DNA of 64,000 bases from Pseudoalteromonas sp049257235 (GTDB taxonomy: Bacteria; Pseudomonadota; Gammaproteobacteria; Enterobacterales; Alteromonadaceae): NCBI RefSeq assembly GCF_049257235.1, contig NZ_JBMMUF010000003.1, positions 346,019 through 410,018 on the forward strand, in the 5' to 3' direction. Below, piece after piece: positions 35,329-43,697 of the stretch. Under the pieces are notes generated by a model. That model did not search any database. It was not told the origin of the DNA and worked only from the letters and a program-made list of their open reading frames with translations. Both the position numbers and the translations under genes were made by a program. How positions within the stretch are numbered: position 1 is the stretch's first letter; each line of letters begins with the position of its first letter.

Positions 35329-37890
35329 CTAAGGCGCATCCGCTTCTATGTGTTCACCAAAGAATAAGGCATTACTGAAGATACGACTTGTACCATACCA
35401 AAAGCCACGAAATACTGGGTTATCGCTCATTGCTACAACCGCACCGCGACCAACACGGTGCGCCAGCACTGCACCGCCATTGGCTATTTGTGAGACATTG
35501 TTATCATGCGTGAAGCCCGCAAGCAGTGGCTTTTGTGTGTACGTTGCCACATTCACAAAAGGCGAGTCTGACTGCTCGAGCAAGAAGGTGCTGTTTTTGA
35601 ATACAGGCAACTGTTCGCGTGTTAATGAGTAGCTTAACGGATGCGTCAGGTCGACAGAGCTCGCAAAGATGGCTCCCGCGATACGTTGCTGACCGGCCAA
35701 CTTATCTCTGTCACCGTAATTCATGCCCTCAGTGGAAAACGACGCAGCCATGTCTTTGCGTGTAAGATAAGTAGCCTTGAGGATTTGCTCATCAGCCAAA
35801 AACTGCGCTCCCCCTTTTTGACCCCAAACAACACCGCCTTCATTTACCCAGCTTTGTAGCTTAGATTTGAAACCTTTCGACAAGTCCGCGTAACGCCCAT
35901 GTGCAAATACAATATGTGTGTACTTGTCTAAATCCACGCGGTTGAGATTGTCCGCTTCGATAATACTCGGCGCTAAACCAACATGCCTGTCGAGATAATA
36001 CCATAGCTCACCCACCTCGTACTGACTCGCAGGCTGACCGCCAACCAACAATACTTTAGGTAAGGTCACTGGAGCCAGCTGGCGAGAACCCAAATCAATA
36101 CCCTGTCTCGTTAAGCCAGATTCAATGCCATGCATAGCGATAGGGAACTGAGCACTGACGTCCTCAACCACTTTTAACCAGTCATCTCGCTTTTGTACAC
36201 CCGCAGGAATGACAATAGAACCCGCTGCGAATGCTTTGTTTTTGCCCGCTGTATCTACTGTGAATTCAGCCAGAGCAACACGCGCTTCTATACCGTTTTG
36301 TAACAATTTGGTGAGTAATTTCGGGGCATCATAATCAAACCATTCGAATGCATAAGCATAATGACGTGCCAATGGCTGGGCTTGCTGTTGCTGCACTTCT
36401 GAAGACCACGCTTGCTGTGCAACACTCACTCCCCACACACTGTCGAGCGGTTTAAATTCGAGGTTAAATGCGTGCGCGAGTGTCCAGCCTGATACGTCAT
36501 AAAACGTATTATCTATAAAGCTTTGCTGCTCACTAAACATCGCTTTAATTAAGCGATATTGACGCTGCTCGAGCGGCACAAAATACGTGTTTTGCGCTGC
36601 AAACTTCTGCTTGTCTACTGTAACACTGTCAGTAAGGGCATAGGCATCCACCTGATGCTGCTCAAGCAGTGATAAAAAGTATCTCAATCTAGTTGCATCT
36701 TTTGGAGCGCTTACCAGATACCCTTTGATCTTGTCTTTTTCAGCGAGTTTAGTGGCTTGTTTGAAAAAGTCTTGCTGATAAGCCAGTAATTTTTGGCGAT
36801 TTTCGAGTACCGCATCAAAAGTAGAAAAGTTAGTTAATAACTGATTTTTAATGGTAAATGGAAACTCCAAACGGCCATTTATGGTGTCTTGTACATGACC
36901 TCGGCTACTTGCTTGTTCAAATAGAATGCCCACACTGCCGTTCACGTCAGGATAAGTTGACCCTTTGCCTACATAAAAATCATCAAATGCTTCCTCGGTA
37001 AAATAGAGGCGCTCGTGGCTATCTAAAATGCGGGCATGATGCTGTGCAATCGCCTTAGTTAAATCCACATTTTGTTGTGGTGTATGCGGGTTTTTGCGCG
37101 AGGGAATGCCGGGCTGGAAAAAGTAAGTGCTATTTGGGCCCATCTCATGAAAGTCAGTCAACACATTCGGTTGCCACGCTTGAAATTGAGCGATGCGCGC
37201 ACGAGATTCGGGGTGTTGCAGCAACAACCAATCACGATTTAAGTCGAACCAATAATGGTTAGTTCGGCTGCTTGGCCAATTCTCATTGTGCTCTCGAGTG
37301 CTGGGATCAGAGCTTGGCACCATTGCTCGGTTAGAGTTAGCCCAGCTTGCAAAGCGCGCTAAACCGTCTGGATTCAAAGAAGGGTCGAGCAGTATTACCG
37401 TATCTGCCAATAACTTTTGCACTCGCTCATCTTGCGCTGCTGCCAGATAATAAGCAACTAGCAACGCAGCGTTACTACCTGAAGGTTCATTACCATGCAC
37501 GCTGTAACCCATGTACATAATCGCTGGTGCATTAGTATCAACTGGCTGCTCGCCATTCACTTGTGCCAAGTGCGCTTTGCGTACCTGTTCAATATTAGCA
37601 AGTCGCTCAGGGGCAGCGATGGTGAGCATTACCAATGGGCGTTGCTCATGGGTATAACCAATGGTTTGGATATTGATACGTTCACTGCTATCAGCCAATG
37701 CACGCATGTAGTACACCAGTTGGTCGTGACGTACATGCCACTCCCCCACGTTGTAGCCCAATACTGATTGCGGTGTTGGCACACTTGGGTCAAACGTAAT
37801 CGTGTCGTCAAAATAATAACTCAGTGGCTTAGCACTGACGAAAGAAGATAGGGATAAAAAAAGAAAAACAAATATTGAGCGCATTAGCAT
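35329..37890 (-). CDS. Secreted M14-family zinc carboxypeptidase-like protein
   Basis: 853 residues with a signal peptide (RSIFVFLFLSLSSFVSA, cleaved near residue 20). The M14 peptidase domain occupies about 50-370. Zinc ligands His132 and Glu135 lie in GYSVHGNEPSGSN, the third His is probably in TDFHEMGPNSTY, and substrate-binding NPDGLARF and WFDLNRDW are present. The long C-terminal half resembles the glutamine-amidotransferase-like fold found after M14 domains in this large family (HIVFAHGRYADL, AVVAMSDNPVFRGFW). Likely periplasmic or secreted peptide scavenging. It separates gntX from nfuA, which are adjacent in E. coli. Confidence 0.9.
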   Translation of the reverse strand: MLMRSIFVFLFLSLSSFVSAKPLSYYFDDTITFDPSVPTPQSVLGYNVGEWHVRHDQLVYYMRALADSSERINIQTIGYTHEQRPLVMLTIAAPERLANIEQVRKAHLAQVNGEQPVDTNAPAIMYMGYSVHGNEPSGSNAALLVAYYLAAAQDERVQKLLADTVILLDPSLNPDGLARFASWANSNRAMVPSSDPSTREHNENWPSSRTNHYWFDLNRDWLLLQHPESRARIAQFQAWQPNVLTDFHEMGPNSTYFFQPGIPSRKNPHTPQQNVDLTKAIAQHHARILDSHERLYFTEEAFDDFYVGKGSTYPDVNGSVGILFEQASSRGHVQDTINGRLEFPFTIKNQLLTNFSTFDAVLENRQKLLAYQQDFFKQATKLAEKDKIKGYLVSAPKDATRLRYFLSLLEQHQVDAYALTDSVTVDKQKFAAQNTYFVPLEQRQYRLIKAMFSEQQSFIDNTFYDVSGWTLAHAFNLEFKPLDSVWGVSVAQQAWSSEVQQQQAQPLARHYAYAFEWFDYDAPKLLTKLLQNGIEARVALAEFTVDTAGKNKAFAAGSIVIPAGVQKRDDWLKVVEDVSAQFPIAMHGIESGLTRQGIDLGSRQLAPVTLPKVLLVGGQPASQYEVGELWYYLDRHVGLAPSIIEADNLNRVDLDKYTHIVFAHGRYADLSKGFKSKLQSWVNEGGVVWGQKGGAQFLADEQILKATYLTRKDMAASFSTEGMNYGDRDKLAGQQRIAGAIFASSVDLTHPLSYSLTREQLPVFKNSTFLLEQSDSPFVNVATYTQKPLLAGFTHDNNVSQIANGGAVLAHRVGRGAVVAMSDNPVFRGFWYGTSRIFSNALFFGEHIEADAP

Positions 37891-37997
37891 AAATTACTCT
37901 TTAAAAACCATGCGACAACGCTACCATTGGTTGAAAATTAAGCCAACTTTTTACGTTCAACACTAGCGACAAAGCGACGAGCGGAGTATCATAGCGA

Positions 37998-38022
37998 TTA
38001 ACCGAGTAAAATAGTCAAGTAT
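37998..38022. promoter_or_regulatory. Candidate IscR type 1 binding site upstream of nfuA
   Basis: The 25 bases fit the IscR type 1 consensus (ATASYYGACTRWWWYAGTC-RRSTAT) at 22 positions, including all ten of the right half AGTCAAGTAT. It ends 12 bases before the nfuA ATG, where bound IscR would block transcription or initiation. IscR control of Fe-S biogenesis genes is well known; its action here is inferred. Confidence 0.68.
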
Positions 38023-38034
38023 AGTGTTGTTACT

Positions 38035-38610
38035 ATGATCACAATTTCAGAAACTGCGCAAAGTCACTTTGCGAAACTACTTTCAGAACAAGCAGATGGA
38101 ACAAACATCCGCGTTTTCGTTGTTAACCCAGGTACATCTCAAGCTGAGTGCGGCGTGTCTTACTGCCCAGCTGATGCGGTTGAGGAAGATGATATTCGCC
38201 TTAACTTTAACGGTTTCGACGCTGTAGTAGACAAAGAAAGCGCGCCTTTCTTAGAAGAAGCAGAAATCGATTTTGTTACCGACAAAATGGGCACGCAGTT
38301 AACACTTAAAGCACCCAATGCTAAGGCTCGAAAGCTATCTGATAATGCGTCACTTGAAGAGCGCGTTGAGCACATGCTAGTAACCGAAGTGAACCCACAG
38401 CTTGCCAACCATGGCGGTCAGGTTCAACTTGTGGAAATTACTGCTGAAGGTATTGCTGTGCTGCAATTTGGTGGTGGTTGTAACGGGTGTTCAATGATTG
38501 ATGTGACGCTCAAAGATGGCATTGAAAAAGAAATGATTGCCAAGTTTGAGGAAATTACCGGCGTTCGTGATATCACTGAGCATAGCCGTGGCGAACACTC
38601 ATACTACTAA
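38035..38610 (+). CDS. nfuA: Fe-S biogenesis protein NfuA
   Basis: Carries and delivers [4Fe-4S] clusters, especially under stress. 191 residues, the same length as E. coli NfuA: an N-terminal degenerate A-type domain (ISETAQSHFAKLL, GVSYCPADAVEE) and a C-terminal Nfu domain with Cys149-x-x-Cys152 in FGGGCNGCSMIDVTL, ending GEHSYY. No clear SD precedes the ATG. A candidate IscR site lies immediately upstream. A small membrane-protein frame overlaps its 3' end. Confidence 0.97.
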   Translation: MITISETAQSHFAKLLSEQADGTNIRVFVVNPGTSQAECGVSYCPADAVEEDDIRLNFNGFDAVVDKESAPFLEEAEIDFVTDKMGTQLTLKAPNAKARKLSDNASLEERVEHMLVTEVNPQLANHGGQVQLVEITAEGIAVLQFGGGCNGCSMIDVTLKDGIEKEMIAKFEEITGVRDITEHSRGEHSYY

Positions 38611-38884
38611 GTTCAAAGCTTTGGTTTATCGCTTGGGCTCCCAGCCCAAGCTGAGCCTAAAGCGCTTTTTTATAGGCATTGGCTTATTCGCAGTCGCGGT
38701 TGCACTCATATATATTGGCTATCGCTACGAGCCCTTGTGGCAAATCCCTGGTCTAGTCGTCCTCGCGCCCGCACTGTTTTTTGCTATTTGGGGTTATATC
38801 GGTATTTTTGCCAATCGCTTTGCCCAAGTTATCTCAGTAACTGATGGGCCTTTACCAGCTGACGATAACGAACTACCAAAGTAA
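38588..38884 (+). CDS. Small two-helix membrane protein downstream of nfuA
   Basis: About 98 residues with two hydrophobic helices (FFIGIGLFAVAVALIYIGY and IPGLVVLAPALFFAIWGYIGI) and an acidic tail. The frame is open from an ATG at 38537, inside nfuA. The GTG at 38588 (weak GAG upstream, overlap with nfuA 23 bases) fits better. Its 3' end overlaps the end of the convergent MATE gene by 56 bases. I do not recognise the family. The well-formed membrane segments argue that it is real and cotranscribed with nfuA. Confidence 0.5.
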   Translation: MANTHTTKFKALVYRLGSQPKLSLKRFFIGIGLFAVAVALIYIGYRYEPLWQIPGLVVLAPALFFAIWGYIGIFANRFAQVISVTDGPLPADDNELPK

Positions 38885-40163
38885 TTCCACGCATTGCCAT
38901 AAAGGTACTCATCGCAGCCCATAGGCCATGATTCCCCCAACTTTGGGTCAATATAAATACGCCAAAGAAACCACCCAAGGCAGATATAATCATGGTATTG
39001 CGCATATCTTTCGCGCGCATTAAGCCAACAAACACACCATCAAAGATAAAACAGGCCATTGCCAACAGGGGCATGACTATCAGCCAAGGCAAGTACTGCA
39101 CAGCCATATTATTCACTGAAGGCACATCTGTGAGTAGACGAATAACCTGTGCTCCCCCCAGCATAAACACCAAGGCATAAACACAGGCAAAAATAACTCC
39201 CCAGCGCACACTAATATCAACCCACATGCGCACATCCGCTTCTTTTTTAGCGCCGCGGGCGCCGCCTACTTTGGCTTCTGCCGCATAGGCAATGCCGTCC
39301 ATTGCAAAGCTAATTAATAATAGAAAGTTCATCAGCACAGCATTAGCAGCAAGCACCACATCACCAATGCGCGCGCCATAAAAGGTCATAAAACTAAAAC
39401 ACAACTGCAACATGAGCGAGCGTAGGAAGATATCACCGTTGAGACGCAGCAACGCACCAATTTGCAGTAAATGTGCGGGCATCGACCAGCGCCACGTTAA
39501 GTTTAATTTGCCAAACAAGCGCGATACCAACCACACAGCAAAAACTAGGGCAGTGTAATCCGCTATGACTGAGGCAAGCGCTGCACCTTTTACTTCCATG
39601 TTGAGGCCAACTACAAAGAAGATATCAAGAACGATGTTAACGACATTGGTCAACAGCACCAGCAGAAATGGTCCTCGTCCGTACTGCACGCCGAGCATCC
39701 ACCCAAGCAGAACAAGATTAGTTAATGCCGCAGGGGCGCTGTAAATACGAATGTGGAAATAGGCATAAGCCTGCTCTAACGTCTGCTGCGACGCATTGGA
39801 TAATTTGGCGATTAATATGGCGATAGGGCTTTGCAGAGCAATCAATAACGAGGCCACCAGCAAGGCTAAAAACACGCTTTTCTGTAGCGCCGTGACCAGC
39901 TCGGTATGATCTTGTGCGCCAAATGCAGAGGCGATGAGCCCGGTTGTGCTCATGCGCAAAAATCCAGCTAACCAAAACAACATCGAAATGACTGTTGCAC
40001 CAAGCGCAATCCCCGCCAAATAATGAGCACTGCCAAGATGCCCAATAACCGCTGTATCGACTAAACCTAGTAAAGGGACGGTAATGTTCGATAGAATCAT
40101 GGGCCCAGCAAGCAACAACAAGCTTTTATGGTGAGTTTTCTTATGTTTAAAAAATGGTCCCAT
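38829..40163 (-). CDS. dinF: MATE family efflux transporter, DinF type
   Basis: Twelve-helix multidrug/toxin exporter using a cation gradient. 444 residues. The N-terminus LAGPMILSNITVPLLGLVDTAVIGHLG and FLRMSTTGLIASAFGAQ follow E. coli DinF closely. Second half repeats the pattern (VLLGWMLGVQYGRGP; AMDGIAYAAEAKVGGARGA). E. coli dinF sits beside lexA, but here lexA is about 18 kb away and no LexA box was seen. Its start overlaps the divergent deacetylase gene. Confidence 0.9.
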   Translation of the reverse strand: MGPFFKHKKTHHKSLLLLAGPMILSNITVPLLGLVDTAVIGHLGSAHYLAGIALGATVISMLFWLAGFLRMSTTGLIASAFGAQDHTELVTALQKSVFLALLVASLLIALQSPIAILIAKLSNASQQTLEQAYAYFHIRIYSAPAALTNLVLLGWMLGVQYGRGPFLLVLLTNVVNIVLDIFFVVGLNMEVKGAALASVIADYTALVFAVWLVSRLFGKLNLTWRWSMPAHLLQIGALLRLNGDIFLRSLMLQLCFSFMTFYGARIGDVVLAANAVLMNFLLLISFAMDGIAYAAEAKVGGARGAKKEADVRMWVDISVRWGVIFACVYALVFMLGGAQVIRLLTDVPSVNNMAVQYLPWLIVMPLLAMACFIFDGVFVGLMRAKDMRNTMIISALGGFFGVFILTQSWGNHGLWAAMSTFMAMRGITLVVRYRQLVKAHQLLR

Positions 40164-41180
40164 GTATTTTTCTCTGTGCTAGCCCTGTGTGGTTTTTCTG
40201 CGCATGCCGCGGTTATTCTACAGTATCATCATGTAAGTGAAAGCTTACCTAAGGTTACCAGCGTAGAAGCCAATACATTTCGCGCTCACCTGACTTACTT
40301 AAAGCAAAATGAGTATAACGTTATAGCGCTCGACACCTTACTTGAAGGACTAAGGGAGCATGCCGACTTCCCTGATAAGACCGTCGCTATCACGTTCGAT
40401 GATGGCTACGACAACAACATAGAAGAGGCAGCGCCTATTCTTGCTGAATTTGGTTACCCCTACACTATTTTTGTAAACCCAGCATTAATTGATGAACAGC
40501 GTGGTTATGTCATGACGTGGGAGCAATTGCGCACACTGGATAAACAAGGGGCATTGATTGCAAACCACAGTAGCCGCCATGAATACTTACATCACAAATT
40601 AGATGGCGAGACTCAAACGCAATGGCGTGAGCGCATCAAACAAGACATAGTGTCAGCTGAGAAACGAATCGAAGAAGAGATAGGCTATAGCCTAAAATAC
40701 TTGGCCTATCCCTATGGCGAGTTTAACCGCGCACTGCAAGACCTTGTTGCTGAGTTAGGTTATGTGGGGATTGGCCAGCACTCCGGTGCGCTCGGCCCAC
40801 ACAATGATGTCACTCGCTTACCTCGCTTCCCCGCCTCGGGCTTTTATGCTGATTTGCAGACCCTTAGTACGAAGTTAGAGTCATTGCCTTTTGACATTAC
40901 CTCTTTAGATTACAGCGACACAGTAACGTCGCAAACGCAGCCAAAAATCACCATTGAATTTGCCCACACCCCGTTCAATCAAGGACAATTTGCCTGCTAT
41001 GTATCAGGCCAAGGGCAGGCTAATCTGACATGGGAAGGAAAAAATAAGGTTACTGTGAGTGCAAAGCAGGCGCTTAATAAGGGCCGTTCACGCTACAACT
41101 GTACTGCACCAGATAAACGTAATCCTGGACGCTATTTGTGGTTCTCTCAGCCCTGGGTGATCACTTCTTCGCCTGATTAA
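40143..41180 (+). CDS. Exported polysaccharide deacetylase family protein
   Basis: 345 residues with a signal peptide (FFSVLALCGFSAHAA) and a NodB-type deacetylase domain: metal and catalytic Asp pair in AITFDDGYDNN, His pair in NHSSRHEYLHH, and LAYPYGEFNRALQD. Likely de-N-acetylates a surface glycan in the periplasm. The last ~100 residues form a separate beta-rich domain of unknown role (EFAHTPFNQGQFACYVSG). An ATG at 40128 is in frame, but GGTGAG is correctly spaced before the ATG at 40143. The 3' end overlaps cheB by 20 bases, tail to tail. Confidence 0.88.
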   Translation: MFKKWSHVFFSVLALCGFSAHAAVILQYHHVSESLPKVTSVEANTFRAHLTYLKQNEYNVIALDTLLEGLREHADFPDKTVAITFDDGYDNNIEEAAPILAEFGYPYTIFVNPALIDEQRGYVMTWEQLRTLDKQGALIANHSSRHEYLHHKLDGETQTQWRERIKQDIVSAEKRIEEEIGYSLKYLAYPYGEFNRALQDLVAELGYVGIGQHSGALGPHNDVTRLPRFPASGFYADLQTLSTKLESLPFDITSLDYSDTVTSQTQPKITIEFAHTPFNQGQFACYVSGQGQANLTWEGKNKVTVSAKQALNKGRSRYNCTAPDKRNPGRYLWFSQPWVITSSPD

Positions 41181-42192
41181 CGAGCCACGCTGCACAATCA
41201 TTCAATGCCAACGTTGCCTGAGCTGCCCCTAAGTCAATCGCAGCTTTAGGCATCCCCCATACCACAGAGCTAGCTTGGTCTTGTGCCGCTGTGACCGAGC
41301 CCGCTTCTCTGAGATTAAGCAGGCCTTTTGCTCCATCAGCTCCCATACCGGTAAGTAACAGTGCACACGTGCGCTTTGCTAAACCTTGATCGACAATTGA
41401 ATCGAACATCACATCCACTGCTGGGCGGTGACGGTTTACAGGGGGTGTTTGTGACAGCTTGCACACGAGCTTGCCGCCATCACGCTTTATTAATAAATGC
41501 TCACCGCCTGGGGCAATATAGATATTACCTATTTTGATCACTTGCCCATCTTCAGCCTCGTGCACCTGCATAGCACATAGGCTATTCATACGCTGTGCAA
41601 ACGAGTTACTGAACACAGGAGGAATGTGTTGTGTGATCACCACCGGCGGAAAGTTCTTCGGTAACCGCGTGATCACTTCTCTAATAGCCTCTGTTCCGCC
41701 AGTTGATGCGCCAATTGCTACCAAATGACTCAACCGAAATTCGATTTCTTGCTGTGGTTTTGCGGGGGCACTTGCTGCAACAGGGCGACGACGAATATTT
41801 GCACTCGCCGCTGTGCGCACTTTCTGCTGCAGCAGTTCAGTATAGGCATGCAGCTCGTTAGCAACATTGGTGGTGGGCTTAGCAACAAAATCAACCGCCC
41901 CTATTTCAAGTGCTTCAAGAGTAATAGGCGCACCTTGTTGGGTGAGTGTGGAAATCATTACCACAGGCATGGGGCGCAAACGCATTAGGTTCTTCAAAAA
42001 ACTAATGCCGTCCATTTTGGGCATTTCTACATCTAACGTCAGCACGTCTGGATTCAGTTGTTTGATCATCTCGCGGGCTTGATAAGGATCGCTAGCGCAG
42101 CCGACTACTTGCATATCCGGCGCTTGGCTTAAAATCTCTTTAAGCAAGGATTGAATTAGCGGTGAGTCATCAACTATCAGTATCTTTATCAT
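41161..42192 (-). CDS. cheB: Chemotaxis protein-glutamate methylesterase CheB
   Basis: Demethylates and deamidates chemoreceptors when phosphorylated by CheA. 343 residues: receiver domain with Asp54 (LTLDVEMPKMDG), linker, and C-terminal esterase with Ser163 (GASTGG), His189 (TQHIPP) and Asp286 (GMGADGAKG), near the known triad positions. Last gene of the che operon, 13 bases after cheD. Confidence 0.96.
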   Translation of the reverse strand: MIKILIVDDSPLIQSLLKEILSQAPDMQVVGCASDPYQAREMIKQLNPDVLTLDVEMPKMDGISFLKNLMRLRPMPVVMISTLTQQGAPITLEALEIGAVDFVAKPTTNVANELHAYTELLQQKVRTAASANIRRRPVAASAPAKPQQEIEFRLSHLVAIGASTGGTEAIREVITRLPKNFPPVVITQHIPPVFSNSFAQRMNSLCAMQVHEAEDGQVIKIGNIYIAPGGEHLLIKRDGGKLVCKLSQTPPVNRHRPAVDVMFDSIVDQGLAKRTCALLLTGMGADGAKGLLNLREAGSVTAAQDQASSVVWGMPKAAIDLGAAQATLALNDCAAWLVNQAKK

Positions 42193-42205
42193 GTGCTATA
42201 AACCT

Positions 42206-42820
42206 CTAGAACAACTCAATATCAGTGCCTGAATCTTGCGTTTCAATGTCGTGCAGATATTTAAGCTCGCGTTTTTGTATCGTGTCATTGTGCATGTTGC
42301 GCAGCTTCTTCATCTTCACACTTCCTGTTTCTGGATGAAAGACAATTTTTCTTGGCCACGGTCCACCGACATCATGTGCAACCAAGTTGAGTCCTTCCTC
42401 TTGGACATAGGCATTAGCAAAACGAATATTCCCCATTCCGACATCCGTCATAGAGCGGATTATTTTCCCTCCGCCAAACAGTTTTACTTTTAAGTTCTGA
42501 CGGTTTCCACCATTTTTTATAATTTCATTAAGTAAAATTTCCATCGCCCAGTTACCATAGCGGCAATCTGTATTATCTGGGTCTATATCATCTAACTTAA
42601 GTGATGTCGGCAGCATAAAGTGATTCATTCCACCAATTCCCATCACAGGGTCGTAAATACATGCAGAGATGCATGAGCCCAAGACTGTAGAGATAACCTC
42701 ATCATGCTTTGTCACATAGAACTCTCCGGGTAATACCTTAGCCATCACCGTGTTACGACTGCTATCCCAAAAGCGTTTGATGTGCTCAAACCCTCGCAAA
42801 GTGGGTTGAAACTTGTTCAT
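42206..42820 (-). CDS. cheD: Chemoreceptor glutamine deamidase CheD
   Basis: Deamidates receptor glutamines; in some species it also interacts with CheC. 204 residues with the Cys-His pair Cys50 (VLGSCISACIYD) and His67 (GGMNHFMLP) at the 17-residue spacing seen in other CheD proteins. Its ATG overlaps the cheR stop (ATGA). No cheC is present. Confidence 0.95.
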   Translation of the reverse strand: MNKFQPTLRGFEHIKRFWDSSRNTVMAKVLPGEFYVTKHDEVISTVLGSCISACIYDPVMGIGGMNHFMLPTSLKLDDIDPDNTDCRYGNWAMEILLNEIIKNGGNRQNLKVKLFGGGKIIRSMTDVGMGNIRFANAYVQEEGLNLVAHDVGGPWPRKIVFHPETGSVKMKKLRNMHNDTIQKRELKYLHDIETQDSGTDIELF

Positions 42821-43641
42821 GAATGATGTGCCTTGGCATACATGGTCTTTCCGAGGTTATGAAATTGGTGCTGATCTTTGCCCATACTCTCTGAGTGACC
42901 CAAAAAGAGATGCCCATGATTTGCAAGCCTATTTGCAAACTGATCGTATAAATATTCCTTGGTGGTTTTATCAAAGTAGATCACTACATTGCGGCAAAAA
43001 ATCACATCAAACTTGCCCTTCATAGGCCAAGGTTCAAGCAAATTTAAACGTTTGAAAGTGATGTATTTTTGTAGCCCTGGCTTCACTTTAAGTTGGTCAC
43101 CATGCTTACTTTTTAAAAACCATTGCTGTACTAGGTTGTCTGGAATACCGTCAATCTGCCGCTGGTTATAAACGCCTTGTTGTGCTGTTGCTAGCACATT
43201 CGAGTCTAAGTCGGTGGCAAGGATTTTTATATCCCATCCTGAGCGGGGACATATTTTAGCCACTGACATAGCAATGGAATAAGGCTCCTCTCCGGTAGAA
43301 CAACCCGCCGACCAAATACGAATCTTTCGTGTCGACGCATTGTCTTTCAATAATTTTGGTAGCAGCACTTTTTCGAGAAAATCGAAATGGTGTTTCTCAC
43401 GATAAAATGCCGTTAGGTTGGTCGTGATGGCATTGATGAAATTGCTAAATTCCTCATCATTGTTGCCATCAAGATAATCAAGATATTGGTTGAATTGGGT
43501 AAAGCCATAAAAACGTAAACGCTTAGCTAAACGGGAGTACACCATTTCCCGTTTATGTGGGCCAAGAACAATGCCACAGGCTTGATACACACGCTCAGAA
43601 ATATTCTTAAAGTCTTTATCCGTAAAGCTAAATTCTGGCAT
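42817..43641 (-). CDS. cheR: Chemotaxis protein methyltransferase CheR
   Basis: Methylates receptor glutamates with SAM. 274 residues: an N-terminal helical domain (FKNISERVYQACGIVLG) and a Rossmann domain with SAM motif IWSAGCSTGEEPYS and FDVIFCRNVVIYFDK. The receptor encoded just upstream ends in EWEDF, a plausible docking peptide for this CheR. Confidence 0.96.
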   Translation of the reverse strand: MPEFSFTDKDFKNISERVYQACGIVLGPHKREMVYSRLAKRLRFYGFTQFNQYLDYLDGNNDEEFSNFINAITTNLTAFYREKHHFDFLEKVLLPKLLKDNASTRKIRIWSAGCSTGEEPYSIAMSVAKICPRSGWDIKILATDLDSNVLATAQQGVYNQRQIDGIPDNLVQQWFLKSKHGDQLKVKPGLQKYITFKRLNLLEPWPMKGKFDVIFCRNVVIYFDKTTKEYLYDQFANRLANHGHLFLGHSESMGKDQHQFHNLGKTMYAKAHHS

Positions 43642-43697
43642 TTAACTATCTCTACTAATGTATCAAAGCCTGCACATTTGATTGACTAACTTATTTG

